Both the position numbers and the translations under genes were made by a program. DNA of 64,000 nt from Psilocybe azurescens (lineage: Eukaryota > Basidiomycota > Agaricomycetes > Agaricales > Agrocybaceae): NCBI GenBank assembly GCA_023853785.1, contig JAJIRX010000668.1, positions 496,001 through 560,000 of the forward strand. The letters are read 5' to 3'. The stretch's first letter is position 1. Each line of letters starts with the position of its first letter. Shown here piece by piece: positions 1-12,782 of the stretch. Below the pieces are notes generated by a model. The model had not been told where the DNA came from. It did no database searches and saw only the letters and a list, made by a program, of their open reading frames with translations.

Positions 1-3000
1 TTCTTTCTTGCTTTCTATACTTTCAGTTCACGACGACGATTTCTGTTGAGCTTTGGTGTACAAATTTTTTTCGTTTTTCGATTCGATTCGTGTCGTCGAC
101 GAGATTTTTTTTTTGGTTATGCTGCGAAATGATAAAACAACGAAGCCGGGTCCAGGAGACGGACGAGTAACGAGAGAAGTGGGAAATGAATGTGAGGGCC
201 TGCGTGCGGGCAGGGGAGTACAGCGCCAACGGCGACGACAACGACGACGAAAGAGAATGAAAGAGAAGGACTGACAGAACAAAGCAACCGTCCTGGTTGA
301 CCGTTGCCATCATCATTACTATCAAAACCCGTGACCCAACCTGCCAATGCATAAATATCCGTGAGATTTTTTCATGAAAAAACATACTATTTTTGGTAAA
401 TATACGCTGTCTTTTAAAGAAAGATGGCCACGTTCAGGACAAACTCAGGGCAAATCTTTATGTTTTTCCGAATTTTGACAGCGGGCCATATGATTTTGGA
501 GCAGACGCCGCATCGTGTATGCATGGCTTTCACCCGCACTGCCAACACCGGGCAGCCCCTAATAACTTTCGCCATCACGTCTACGAGCCATCCTACTCTT
601 AGACAGGAACATGTCGATTTTTCAGCTAATGTAGAATTCTAGTCTTCGGAAGAAGCCCATGAAGTGCATGGTCGTTCCAACACGTCGTATCAGCACCTTC
701 AGGCTCAAATTGACCGTTTGAACGTCGACCAACAAGCCTGCACCGAAATGTGAATTTTGAGGTTGGAACATTAACAGCCTACTGAGCTTCACTTTATCTG
801 GTGATGCAAAAGTCAAGTTATGCAGAGCCGACGGTGCCCCGCATCCAAGGGCAGAGGTTAATAGTTAAACTACCACTGCGAATGTCACGGACTTCTTTCG
901 TACATCTTTGTTTTCATATTTATCTATCTAACTCCCAGGTCTCGAAGAACATCAAAAGAAAGTTCAGCTACAATAAATAGCTTGTTTTGAGTTGTTAAGC
1001 GTTGCGTTTCCGTACACCATGCCGTCAAACAGCAGACCCCTTGACAAACCGTATAAATGTCCGTGGTCTTCCGTGGAGACCTTTCATTTGATTTCATTCA
1101 GTCCTGCTCTTTCCATAAAAATAGGTCAGACGCCAAATTCAGGGTAATGTAAGGGTAAATCTCTATGTTTTCTCTCCAGTTTTATATTGTACATCACTCA
1201 CCCTCGCGTGACGTCGTCTTTCCCCAAGGTGTGTCAGTCGGATTTGAATCTGCGTCGAAATCAGCGACAACGTTCAAAGATGTCTGAATCAACGACTTTC
1301 CTGTCCTCGCCTCGCGTCCGTCTCGAATCACAATCGCGTCCCCCGTTTGTATATTCAGACACACAGTGCACGTCATTCCTCACACACGCCATATCTATCC
1401 ACCTCCAGGCCTCGAAGAATAAAGTCCCTATCCGTTGGCATATAACGCTTGTCTGATTCGTTCAAGGCTGCCTAGGGGCTGCCGTCATGCCGTGAGATCC
1501 CCCAAAATGCATTAACGTCCGTGCGAATCGTTCGATCGATTTCATTGTGATTTCATTAACAGATACAGTCCTCCTCTTCGCGTAAAATAGGCCAGCTGAC
1601 AGATGCAGGGTAATGAAACTATGTTTTCTCCCCAGTTTGGGATAAATTACTCATCCACGGATTCGCGGAGATAGGAACACGCGGAAAGGGTTGGTTCTAA
1701 TCAATCGGAGATTGATTATTTTGGCGCCCGTATACTATATCGGACACTCTCCTGCGACTCCGCAGCAAGGGGGATCGGCCATGACCGTTCAGATTCACTT
1801 GTGCCCAGTTCAGACTCCAGTTACTAAACCTCCGTGATTTGCGAGTGCAATACAGACACTCGACCAGAGCAGACGCTTTCACAGATCTGTCACCTCGTAG
1901 ATGCTCGCAGGTTCTCGAGCGCAGCCGGCATTTCACCTATCGCCTTGTACCTACCTCTCCACTCATGAATGCAAGTTGCTTCCATCTATGCAAGAACAAG
2001 CGTGAATGCTCGCAGGTGCTAGTACTGGATACCCTTTCGTTAACTTGGATTCCAACGTAGATCTGTGCCCCTAAACGAGGCATAAACAGTCATACCTCCC
2101 TTCACAGATGGCCTGCTCGCGTCGGGGAGCTGTGCCGCATGGATAGATGACGCATCAACATTCCCCTTCTGGTGATGATCTCGGAAAGACTGAGCAAGCC
2201 ATACGGCATTACCACGTAAATGTCCGTAGACGTCTCCCCGTGCCGAGCGACGTGTATGTCAAGAATCCGAATCAGAGCGAGTGACATTAATGTTTAATCC
2301 ATCTCGGCTTTGCGTCAATTGATGCGGCGTTCTGTAAATAAACATGATCTCCTAGTGGATTTCTATACAGCTAGATCGAAGGTTCGGTGACCCTTCCTTT
2401 CTTCAGGCATTCATACGCAAACGTGGGTCTTTCTGTTGTGAATTTGACGAAATCACAGAGTATTGACGGGACTCAAATGTGCAGCATATGGTGACGTGGT
2501 CCTTTACCATGTTGTGGAGCAAAGAATCCCTGTTGAACTGACCCAGTGATTGGACCCTTAAAATAGTAGCACCGACGCGCGCGCGTCTTTACATAGGACT
2601 CAGCCAGGAGTCAAACGCCGTGCGCACGTTGGTGAAGACCCAACCCGCTTTTGGTCGACTCTGAGTGGACACTTGTCATCTTGAATGAGGCTTAGTATCT
2701 GATACGTGCTTACTATCCGACCTCCGAAAAAGAACAGATAGATTGGGAGAGTTGGTGAAAGTCCGAAATAACAAAAGTTTCTGCAGCACCTAAGTTGTCG
2801 ATGTCAATGCTGCTGTCAAACATGCAGAAACCTCGAGGTTTGGAGCATAACTCCTGCTAGCGAGCGCTTAACCTGTGAAGTGCTTTTCGAAGTTGCCGCC
2901 GCGCAGCATGCTCCGGCGCCAATGCCCTGGTTCATTAAACACGAATACAATCAGCCACGTGTAACCAACGTTTCCCTGATTCTCACAAAGTACGTCGGAA

Positions 3001-3100
3001 ACTGGTGGTGCTACAGTATTCTAAGAATTTATTTCTTAACGTCACAATTTTGTTTGCATAACTTGGAATATCAATAGACAAGTCACATAGTATGTAAAGT
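1..3100. other. gene-poor left flank
   Basis: No recognisable protein family was found on either strand. All open frames are short (under about 120 codons), overlap one another and lack conserved motifs. The stretch contains a degenerate tandem repeat (separate entry) and short simple-sequence tracts near its left end. It could hold fragments of genes or unannotated transcripts, but nothing in the sequence supports a call. Confidence 0.5.
400..1850 (+). repeat. degenerate tandem repeat, unit about 450 bp
   Basis: Two adjacent units (about 930-1390 and 1390-1840) share ordered patches: a tatctatc..cc..caggtctcgaaga-like start, a ccgtcatgccgt patch (1017 and 1484), a patch ending in aaataggtcag or aaataggccag (near 1121 and 1585), then cagggtaatg followed by tatgttttct. 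A weaker third match lies near 430-470. The order of patches is kept, with small indels between them. No coding potential is evident. Confidence 0.55.
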
Positions 3101-3115
3101 AAAATAGATCACAGG

Positions 3116-4870
3116 CTAAACATGAGGAATCAGGAACACCCATGAAACGGTTTGAAGTGCTTCTGGAGGTAGCAGGCGCAGGGATTCCAAAGCGAGGAAA
3201 GCAATAATAGGACGAGACGCCAATTTGAAATACACGCAGAAAATTATCACCATCGCCAAAGCACGCATGGCCCGTTGTTCTTGCTTCGAAGTCGTAGACT
3301 TCTCGTCGTCAAATTCGGATGTGAAGACATCTGCTTCGAATATGTGCATGAGGACCGGATAGATGAGAGGGATAACAATCATCGCAATCGCGCTCCCCGC
3401 CAGAGCCACATAAAACGTGAAGTCAATGTCAGCCCGTGAAGTAGAGAAGGAATCAGATGCACAAGCCCGAAAAGGAAGCCGACAAATACCCCAAAAATGA
3501 ACCTTTTGGATGCTCCTCAATCAAACTTGAATCGTGGATTAACACCGAGCGTATGAGGTTATAATGGAGATGCAGGAATATGAATAGAGGATTGTTGTGC
3601 TCGCGCCAGTGATGTTGCATGAAGAACTTTCGTGCTGGACTTTGCTGGGGGAATATGTGAGAAAATAGTCCGAGAGCGCTGTCTTCTGCATCGACGTTGC
3701 TAGTACCCTCTGAGCCGGTGGGCGTGTTTAGGGAATGCTGCACCGTGCCACTGTTAAGTGCACTCAACCCGACATCTACTCGGTCCCCGGCGCGTTTGGC
3801 GTTCAGGTAAATAGGAATCCCAATATTTTGTGGCTTGTCCCACCACAATGCATACGTGATAGAGTTCAGCATGGCGAATCCAAGGGTTGTCACCTCCAAC
3901 TCCGTGACCGGAAGGCCTGCAGACCATCGCGAGGCGCATTGAAAAACGAACCACGTCGTTTGGATGACGGTCGCTCCCTTCGTCAAATAATCGCCTTTAC
4001 AGCGATCTCGGATGTCGTCTTCGGTAATTGAGGGGATGTCGATGTCTTTATTGTTAATTAGATCAAAAATTCTTTCCCAGACAAAGTGTGGGCTGGTCGC
4101 CTGCCATCCTTACACAAGACAAACCCTCCCATTTCAAGAAAGAAACCATGGGTGGTAGTCCATGGTAAAACCTCTCCTTCTTGAGGAGACGGAAGTAAGA
4201 TCGGTCCAAAAAGCCACCAGCGGATGACTTCAGTCGCCTGGTATGGATACTCCCGGATGGCCTTCCCAAGCCAGAAATCATTCTGGGAACTGCTCGAACT
4301 CTTTCCAGTAGTATGGAAGTAAGAAGGCGCGCCTCTGATACACCTGCAAGGAGTGTAAGCATCCCAATCGTAAGAATAACTCTCGCACATGCTTACCGCC
4401 TTTCGTTGAATGCAGGGACACAGGAGAATCGGTAATGTTTGAGGACTGGCTAGTAACAGAAGGGCACTGGCTCCCTCCATCTACGGGTAAAGAGTATGGT
4501 TGTAGGGACAGTCAATATTTTGAATCATCGTGCAACCTGTCAACCTTACCTCGAGCGAAATTTTCATTGAAATGTTTCGTAAGACTCTTCGCCGTGGTTT
4601 GTTCTTGAAGCGCCCAGAATAGTATAAGTTCAGGACACAAAAGAGCATAGCCCGTGATGTTGAGACGTTTGTAAATGAAGCCAGCTCTCGACTGTCCAAA
4701 GTGGGGGATTCCGGGATGAATTGCTGTCCAAGTGCAAGCAAAGATGGTAGCTATACAGCTAGTAACGATTTGGCTGACTTCACGCCGACCCAATGTACGA
4801 GTGAGCTCATCGGAGGCTCGAAAAAGTTCATTATTGGCCTCGATGTCGTTGGATGTGGTAACGATCGGAG
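3116..4870 (-). CDS. multi-pass membrane protein of an Agaricomycete family, block copy 1
   Basis: Read on the minus strand, the exons encode a hydrophobic protein. It begins with an Asn-rich lead-in, then GRREVSQIVTSCIATIFACTW (4793 downward), a long TM-rich part, a THGFFLEMGGF patch near 4150, and SITEDDIRDRCKGDY then TELEVTTLGFAMLNSITYALWW near 3990-3840. It ends in LLPPEALQTVSWVFLIPHV with a stop at 3116. I recognise this layout from uncharacterised membrane proteins expanded in Agaricomycetes; no function is known to me. The reading frame changes near 4070 (a T run) and near 3450, which may be sequence errors or decay. Introns separate the segments, and the true start exon is uncertain. 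It is the most complete of three copies in the window. Confidence 0.6.
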
Positions 4871-4989
4871 CGCTCCGTAAGTGTTGGAAACAAAGAGAGT
4901 AGGAAAAGCAAAAGGAGCATCTACAGTGGTGAGCAGAGGGGGTCGGAATTGGTCCAGCAGCTCCTGTAGCTTGAAGTACTCTTCAGCGA

Positions 4990-5310
4990 GCATTGTCAGC
5001 ATTTGTTCTTCATGACTTCAACGAAGAACATACGGACTACTGTGGTATCCATGGTTGTGACGATCACATTTGGATCGAATCCTTTACCTTTTACATTACG
5101 ATTCATCTCCGTGATGAAGGCGGTCCCACTCAATATAGTATTGTATTGAAGTTGCATTCTTGGTGCTTCGGACGACGGATGATGCCTATGTGAGGCCTGA
5201 AGCAGCCCTATGTCTTGCTCGATAGTTGTCGAGTCTAACACCGGATATCCACAGGTCAAAAAGCAAATGTGATGGCAATTCTCGGACTGTGGGACGCGTT
5301 TCAAGCCGTC
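4990..5310 (-). pseudogene. unrecognised exon-like segment shared by two blocks
   Basis: An open minus-strand segment of about 100 codons has a clear counterpart at 12450-12730. Both contain a CGYPVLDSTTIEQD-like or CGYSMLDSTTIGKD-like stretch followed by HHPSSEAPR and LQYNTILSG. Protein-level similarity survives partly, and copy 2 loses the frame in its second half. It lies directly upstream of the membrane-protein gene in both blocks and may be an upstream exon of it or a separate small gene. I do not recognise a family. Confidence 0.35.
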
Positions 5311-5762
5311 GCCTAATTATATCGGCTGATGGAGGTTGACCACAATAGCTGTGATAATTTTGGCTCGGAAGACCATGGCAGCGGGAAGACATTAGCCTGC
5401 AGGCTGTGATCGCAGAGTACAACGTGTACGCCTCACTAAAGTTGACAAAGTTAGTTGACATGGAACTTCCAAACGAATGCTATGGGATCTCACAGAAACT
5501 TGGAGGAACTCAGGCATCTCCTGACGCGAGATCAGCCTTGAGGCAAGATATAGGAAGGTTTAGAGATAGCATGGATGCCTCGATGTTGGAATTGTTTTAG
5601 GAAAGGAGGCGTACGCACAATGAAAATAGTTTTATTGAGCGAAAGAAGAACCAAGGTCATTGAACTAGAAGGCTTACATAAGTTAGCGCAATCATAGTTG
5701 GCTTCAAGTTGACCCGTCTCGAATAATATCTTCGTCTTTCCCACATGGCAGATCGTCCTCCT

Positions 5763-6470
5763 TCACCACAGCTCATCAGCGTCTGGGATGTCCACCATAG
5801 ACACTGCATTGCTCCTGGGGATTTTATTATTCGCCACGAAATATAAGGTCGAATATGCAGCAACTGGCTTGTGAATGGATACCAAAACCCCGTCCTGCTT
5901 TAACCACCCCAGCGTCATATCCTCCCGGGGCGCATTGTCGATTTCCATGTACACTTGCACAGCGAGAAGCTCATTTCGTCGAGATCACACAACGTCTGCC
6001 AGTGTCCCGTCCGCTGCACAGCAGTTGTGTAGAATGAGGTGTCACAGATTTGGAAGTATGTCGACCTGTTCCGGCTCTTTCATCAGATATCGGAAGTCGT
6101 CGGTGATATTGGACAAAACGTTGAGAGTGGTAATATTTGTTAGATACACGCTTATCTTATCAGTGGCAAGATGGACATGGAACATCCGTCGATAGACAAC
6201 GTTGTGATAACGTAGCTGGACCGATAATGAAGTTGGTAAAAGCCTTGACGTCAGCTGGAGAGTGTGGTTTCCTGTCAAATTCACAGAGTGCAGGAAGGGT
6301 GAAGCAGCTGAAGATCATTTCGAAATTATCGCGTCGATCGCAGATCAGCCGGGTTAAGTGAGTGAGAGTGACGGAAGACAACAGGGTCTCCTTATTCGAC
6401 GCATCCTCAGAGTCTTCAAGGATTCACAATTGGATAGAGCAGTCAACATGGACTGGGGATAACTCCATGA
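5763..6470 (-). pseudogene. F-box/LRR-like protein, C-terminal remnant (block copy 1)
   Basis: On the minus strand this matches the C-terminal half of the F-box gene at 13207-14860: TRLICDRRDNFEM, an ITTLNVLSNITDDF repeat-like stretch, and a tail ending in VSMVDIPDADELW with the stop at 5763. Frame changes and small deletions near 6010, 6175 and 6240-6290 break the frame. Homology stops near 6470, so the F-box half is absent. Truncation plus several lesions makes this a pseudogene fragment. Confidence 0.7.
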
Positions 6471-6479
6471 CTCGGATCC

Positions 6480-9050
6480 TACCAGAAAATGTGAACTGGG
6501 CCAAATTCTCGTATTTTGTGGAGCGTTTTGCATGTTAGCACGTTCCATAGTCAAGTGCATAAAACGCGCTTTAACACGCTTTTTTTTACAGAATGGCGGA
6601 TGCAGGAGGGGTTTGGGACGCGCCGTCCACAGCGCCGCACCCAATATGAGACAACGTGACCAATGTTCAGGGGAGGTTAAAAACGCATAACTTTTGGGAT
6701 GTTGGCGTGGGAACTGCTAGCTTCAGGGATTTAAACTCAGATTTACGGGGCTACAACTTACAAGTCAATGTTTTGATATTTTGAAGCTCCGCTTCACCTT
6801 CGAAGAAGGTGCTTGTATCCTGATGCCCATAGCCATTAGGACGTTCGGGGTTTAATTACTCTGCGACCGCTCGCTCGCTCCGTCAAAATTTGACATGTTA
6901 CTTATTTGATCTCAATATACCTTATTCTTATTCTTTACACATTTTTTCACTCCATATTCTGGACTCCCAACATCGTTAATATATGCCATCCAACCTCAAA
7001 CATAGTAAGTACTGAATATACTCTGCCATATATCGGCGCTGACCAAAAATTGTGGTACAGAACGTGTTCTTTAGCAAGACGAGCCTGCTCTAGACATAAT
7101 TGAAAACCACCCCTCGTCATCCCAGATGTAGCGAGCTCTCGGGCCACCCTCATCAGGCAGCGACACTCGCCCCAACCACATCTTTCTGTTCCTTGCAGAA
7201 TCTCTCCATGTATACGAAGGTGACAACAATCAGATCGACCATACACTCGTCTAAGCCTTCTCCCAATAGATCCAGGGACGCTGGACGAGTCTGATATATG
7301 AACCTTTTGCATTTGATAAAAGTTTGCGAATAGAGTCTTTCTCGAGTCGTTGACGAAAAACTGGTGTAAATCTGTTGTGAGTTTATTTGATTCCATGAAG
7401 TTGAAACACTTACACTCACCTTGCATTTGTCTGTTCCATCTTCTACACGTATTCGATTTCATTGTGTCCGGTGAATATGTGGTTCCTACGATACCAAATC
7501 ATATTACAGCGTCTCTCAGGAATATTCCTCCTGCCTACCTTCCATAGACATTAAACCCCTTCCTGTTGAAAAATGTATCTACTGACTTCTTCCCCCTATA
7601 TCTGATACGCGACGCTTGAAAAGTGTGGTACTCAATCTCCGCCAACAGTCCAAAGGAGTCCTTCAATGATGCTTTCGATGCTTCAGCACCCGTGCTGTTC
7701 GACCTCTGTGATTGGAGGGAGGGAATATTCTGATAAACTGAGCCGTTTCGAAGGTGAGGGAGCCCCGGTTTTGTATAGACTGTGTCCCTTCTCATGTTGT
7801 GTATATATAATGTGCCATGGCCTATCGGAAGAAAGGTATAGTTTCTTGGAGTTGGAATTCGAAGGCATGGTGTGGTATCCGTGGTCTGTATCCTGTATTA
7901 TATGCCAATGGGCGGAGAGTGTCATGCATAGTATAGCTCTAACTACCTCTGATTGCCCTAACTACTTATGATTGCTCTAACTACTTGTGATAGCTATCAC
8001 TCCAAAATTCGGAAGCACCACGACTCTCTGCTGCGCCTCTGGGCTTTGGTGCACCAACTCTGAGTCCGTCTCCGTTTCCAGACAAATGTATCGGTTCTAT
8101 CTCTACTCCGCCGATGTCAGTAGGATCTTTGGATTTGCACCAAGCGCCCGATCGACGGCTGTGTCTGGCAGTTTGCTCCCTCTAAGTCTCAGCAGCTTTC
8201 ATTCACATTACACGTGTATTTGAAGTCCTTCATTACCACAGCTAGGCATTACACATCAGCCTGCTCGTAATATCTCTTACGACGACGACATCGATGTACT
8301 ACTTAAATCACAGAGCAAGTTTCTACCTGTGTCCCAATAAAGCGCGACCATTTCTCTCTGAGAAACCACGTGGACCGAATGTTTGCCTTATACTATCCAG
8401 GTATTCGGGGTTCATATTCCTGCGACTGCATAAGTTACCCTTTCTTTTTTGAGAGAACTTTGAATCCACCGCTCCTCCCCTCTATCGTAAGGTTAGACCT
8501 GCAAGGCGTGCGGGAACGGTGTGCTACTTCTTCATTCTTTTACTACTCACCACACATAAGAATATCTCGTTTCGACGAACTCGTGTTCGAATAACTCGCC
8601 ACTCCACTCAAATTATTTTCAGGATGTTTTGACCGCAGGGTCTGACCGGGTGTTGCCAATGTCGGCATTTCATGAAAGCTTGGGTAAATTCTGCCATCCG
8701 AGAACGGAATAATGAGTAATCTGTACCAATATGGCGGCAAACTCTCGCGAACGTTGAATGGTCGTATGATTCTGGCTAGGTCAGAGTTCTCTTCTATCAA
8801 TGGTGTTAAATAAAGAATTTTAAACCTGAAAATGAGTTTCACGGCTTCTAATCTCAGTTAATTATCTAGGGCTGAAGCAGGAGTAACTAAAGACCAATAG
8901 ACTTGCCTGGTAGAAATAAAAGGGAGATCCTAGAGAAAAGAAGGAGGAAAATCCTTCTAGCCGGGACCAAGATGAGGGCATGATCAATACCTGCGATGAG
9001 AAAAAGCGGCGCAATGTTCAACCCTAAAATTAACTGGAAAACTACCTTTA
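6480..9050. other. unassigned stretch between duplicated blocks
   Basis: Several unrecognised open frames occur, the longest on the minus strand at 6947-7462 (171 codons), with others at 7153-7419, 7535-7795 and 8543-8842. The 7153-7419 frame has a hydrophobic patch (DLIVVTFVYMERF). These could be exons of one minus-strand gene of the lineage-specific membrane type, but I cannot join them with convincing splice sites or match them to a family. The short repeated ctaactacttatgattg motif at 7930-7990 is a local tandem repeat. Confidence 0.3.
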
Positions 9051-9327
9051 TGGCCAACATCGTGTTCAGAATTCCATCAATACTCTCACGATCAATCGAT
9101 GTGCGGAGATAAAAGCCGAGAGAAGCAAAAAATCACATATCTCAATCTCGCACTACATTGTCCTCGTCGGTGCCCTCGACGTGCTCGTCCATAACTCATA
9201 ACATGCCTCATCACTCCCATTACCACACTCTTCTGCAACCAGGCTACAACAGAGATCCTTTTACTTGAATAATTTCTGACTAGAAAGGTGAATGTCAGTT
9301 TGTTTCAAGCTGCCAAGTGATAAATAT

Positions 9328-10760
9328 TTACTTGTAGAATGTGGCATTATTGATGCCTGCCCCGACTTTAAAGGACGATTCCTGGCATCTCTTGTATGCA
9401 ATAGGCGTGGGTGGCGAGGCCGTGGGGGCTATGCAGCGGAAGTTAAACCCGTCGGCAGAGGGTGGCACGGCTTCGACAGCTTGTCCCTGCATCATCTTAG
9501 GGATTCTGGCCCTTTTTCCTGCCTTTGGCGCCTTTGCTTTGGGCTCTGGTCCCAGAATGCTGTGTTTTGGTCCAGCACCTCGGCGATTTATTTTGCCCTT
9601 CTGCGTCGTAGTTGGGCTTATGGTCCTACGCATAAAACAATACCCGTTGTTACCTTTCAATCGAGAGGAGAGAATGAAAGAGATGCATACCTTGCGCTAT
9701 TTCTCTGAGCTCCAATACTCCTTTCACCCTCACTTCTAGTATGAAAAAAGATACATGTTACCATCTATCAGTCGAGAGGCGGAATAAAAATTCATACCTT
9801 CCATTATCATTCGGAACACTATGCACTGGCTCAACGGGAACGGGCCCGTTCCCGGAGCGCATGTTAACGCTGTGGCCTGCGTTAATGGATCCTATTTTGA
9901 AATTTTGTTCCGCCTCTCCGCCGGAGGGAAACTTGTCGTCGATATTTTTGGCTCTTGGGAGGGGTTTCGTCGGGCTCCCTAGGTCCTGGCATATTTTTCT
10001 TCTTCTTAAGATCTACTGGATCCCTACAGAGGCGTGCCAGCCGCAGTTCCTCGTCGGTGCTTTCTGGGATGGGAATGACCAACGGTGATTGCATGGACCT
10101 GTAGTTAAATTAGTAAAGCTGAACTTGAGTACGTATTCAATTTAAAAGGTTGATCTTACGGTGTGTGCGTCAGCGCCAATGATGCGACCTGACGATTTGA
10201 ATGTTCATACGGAGACTGACTCGACGATGCACAATATAATGAATCTAATGTCCGAAGTGGAATAATGAATTAGTGAAAAGCAGTGTTATACAGCTTGACG
10301 TCGTGCATAAAAACGTGAAACACGCACCGGTCTTGGTGGTATGCAACTGCTTTTGAGCATCGGGGTATTGTACGGCGGCGCCTGTGTCAGAATCTTTGAG
10401 AACGTTGGGAGGGGACGGCGAAGATAACGCTGAACTGCTCAGCGAGTATGTGGATGGCAGCCAGCTCCAATTAAAGTAGTCGGCAGGCAAGGTCGGCCCG
10501 TCAGATGGAAGCGTCGAAAAGATAGGCGGATAATAATGAGATGTGCTAGGCGGGGAAAAAAAACCATTGAAGTCCCACAAAATGGGGGACTCAAAAGCGG
10601 GAAACAAAGCTAGATGGCCAAGATGGGACTGGTTAGTGAATGGGCGCGTGCATGCTCCAACTCGTGCAAGCTCACAAGCGAGAAGGTCGACGGGAGTGTC
10701 GGTCTGAGCTTGCTCGCCGACGCAAGCGATGTAATTGGTTTGGCCGATGAAGGTAGACAT
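9328..10760 (-). CDS. unrecognised protein, inverted-repeat copy A
   Basis: Minus-strand gene starting at ATG 10760 (MSTFIGQTNYIACVGEQAQ). Exon 1 encodes about 150 residues with a Ser/Pro-rich second half and ends at a GTGCGT donor near 10325. A very short exon (about 29 nt, near 10158-10186) and a third exon (STDEELRLARLCRDPVDL..., near 10094-9882) follow. A last segment (9660-9328) is strongly basic (KAKAPKAGKRARIPKMM) and ends GINNATFYK. The same architecture is conserved at 34548-35979, which argues that it is a real gene. The basic tail might bind nucleic acid or mark a nuclear protein; that is inference. I do not recognise the family, and the plus-strand frames over the same DNA are shadows. 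Confidence 0.5.
9835..9885. repeat. perfect 20-bp palindrome plus adjacent hairpin
   Basis: Positions 9835-9854 read cgggaacgggcccgttcccg, a perfect palindrome. Ten bases on, ttaacgc (9864-9870) and gcgttaa (9879-9885) form a second stem with an 8-nt loop. The palindrome is kept exactly in the other arm at 35453-35472. It lies just downstream of the IRIH-stop exon end of the minus-strand gene, between exon-like segments. Confidence 0.7.
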
Positions 10761-11579
10761 AGTGGTTGTGGAGGTATAGGGAAGGAAGATGTTTACGGGG
10801 GGAAAAAGACAACAATGGCATTTCATGAAAACACAAAGGACGTGTTATCCGCATGTTCTAACTCCCAGGCTCTTTGGCCTTTTCGGTGTAAATGGGTTTC
10901 TGACTCGATTTCGAAGCGTGTATCAAAAGATGGAAGTGCGCTGATTGATTGGCCAATTTCTGCTCCCACCGGTACACACAGTGTATGCAGGGTCTTATGG
11001 GCAATATATCTCCGAGTCCATCCACTGCACCGCAATGTGAATCCGGTTATAGTAGGATAACGCGTGTATGACACATTGAAGAACCAGATATCTAACGAAT
11101 CTTTTCTTAGGTTTCCGTTTCTGCGTCCTTTGACTTTATTTGACTCAGAGCCATGAGGCGCCGGCACTGTAAGGGGGATGACGCAGCTGCAATGGCCCCC
11201 GTCATGTCATTCTCATATTCTTCAAATTTTGATCTTTAAGCCTTCGATGCCTCGTGGCATGCCACTCAAGCTGCAGATGTATGTTTATCAACCAGAGGTA
11301 CAAAAAACAGCTAGCGGACTTGGGTGGCTGAATATCTGGACGGAGTCATTTAATTCTTCTGCCTGTGAAGATTTAAACACGATAATCACAAACGTCTGAT
11401 GTGATTTCCGGTTGTTCTTGCTCCATAACGCCCATTTGGAGTATCTGCTTCGACTAGCTGCCTATTTTCCCCGGTGTACCTGTGTGAGCGCGTCGGACAT
11501 TCAACAGTAGTCTGTGGTCACGGTTTCACACCCTGGCTCAGCCCAGGTCCTCTCACTCGGGTGTCAAACATACGGCGGG

Positions 11580-12440
11580 TCAGTACAATAGTCAGGCACA
11601 CTCAACCTGACACCTACTTGGTCCCCGGCGCGTCTGGCGTTCAGGTACATAGAAATCCGAATATTCTGTGGCTTGTCCCGCCACAATGTATACATGATAG
11701 AGTTCAGCATGGCAAATCCCAGGTTCATCGCCTCCAACTCGGTGATCGTAAGGCCCCTGCAGACCATCGCTATGCGCATTGAAAAGTGAACCATGTTTTT
11801 TGGATAACGGTCGCTCCCTTCGTCAAATAATCGCCTTTACAACGATCCCGGATGTCGTCTTCGCTACTTGAGGAGATGTTGACGTCCTCATTGTTATTAT
11901 TAATTATATCCAAAATTGCTTCCCTGGCAGTGTGCAGGCCGGCCGCCTGCCATTCTCACACAATTCAAACCTTCCCATTTCAAGAAAGAAACAATGGGTG
12001 GTAGTCAATGATAAAATCTCTCCTTCTTGAGGAGGCAGAGGTAGGATCAGTCCAAAAAGCCACTGGTGAATGACTTCAATCGCATGGTGCGGATATTCGC
12101 GGATGGCCTTCCCGAGACCGACAATCATTCTGGGCATTGCCAAAGCGCTTTCTAACAGTACGAAACTCAAATGGTGTATCTCCGACGAGTATAAGCGCAT
12201 CTATGTCTCATGCGGACTGACCACCTTTCGCTGGATGCTGACACATAGAAGCGTCTGTCGTCCGTGAGGCTTGGTATTGGCGTTGAGGTCGACAGACGTG
12301 GTAACAATCGGAGCATTCCATAAGTGTTGAAACAAAGAGAGTATAAAAAGCAAAAGGAGAAGCTACAGTGGTAATAATAGGTGAAGGTCGGAATTGGTCC
12401 AGCATCTCCTGTAGCTTGAGGTACTCTTCAGCGAGCATTG
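11580..12440 (-). pseudogene. membrane protein remnant, block copy 2
   Basis: This corresponds to the middle of the membrane-protein gene at 3116-4870: a THGFFLEMGRF patch near 11990, an SSEDDIRDRCKGDYLTKGAT-like segment near 11860, then TELEAMNLGFAMLNSIMYTLWRDKPQNIRI near 11730. The part equivalent to about 4400-4830 of copy 1 (GRREVSQ and the first membrane segments) is deleted. Everything after the KRAGD..VGVRLSVPDYC stretch is replaced by unrelated sequence, so neither end of the protein is present. Confidence 0.75.
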
Positions 12441-12449
12441 CCAATATTT

Positions 12450-12730
12450 GTTCTTCATGACTTCAACGAAGAACATACGGTATGCAGTGATATTCATTAT
12501 TGTGATGATCATCTTTGGATCGAACCTTTGAACTTTTCCTTACGGTCCATCCCGTGATGAAGGCGATCCCACTCAATATAGTATTGTATTGAAGTCGTAT
12601 TCTTGGTGCTTCGGACGACGGATGATGCCTACGTGAGGCATGAAGCAGCCCTGTGTCTTTCCCGATAGTTGTCGAGTCTAACATTGAATATCCACAGGTC
12701 CACACCAAAGGTAATGGTAATCCTGGCACT
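12450..12730 (-). pseudogene. second copy of the unrecognised exon-like segment
   Basis: Counterpart of 4990-5310, with CGYSMLDSTTIGKD, HHPSSEAPR and LQYNTILSG on the minus strand. After GWTVRKSSK the frame no longer follows copy 1, so the segment is probably not functional. The sequence then runs into the LTR relic at 12783. Confidence 0.4.
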
Positions 12731-12782
12731 GTGGGACGTTGGTGGAATGTGTCCCAAGCCGTCGCCTACTGGTGTCGACTGA

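Larger units (their letters stand above)
9052..12120 (+). repeat. inverted repeat, arm 1
   Basis: This segment is found again in reverse complement at 32990-36268. At the outer end the two arms match from atcgtgttcagaat (9058) with only scattered substitutions over the next 200 bp, and similarity continues through an unrecognised gene and into a membrane-protein fragment. Arm 2 carries an extra 229-bp LTR insertion. Homology ends near 9052 on one side and near 12120 on the other. Confidence 0.8.

Noticed and set aside
9292..10088. plus-strand frames with hydrophobic stretches (9341-9739, 9741-10088)
   Set aside because: The opposite strand carries the conserved exon structure that is shared with the other inverted arm. 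These frames are mirror images of a Lys/Pro-rich coding region.
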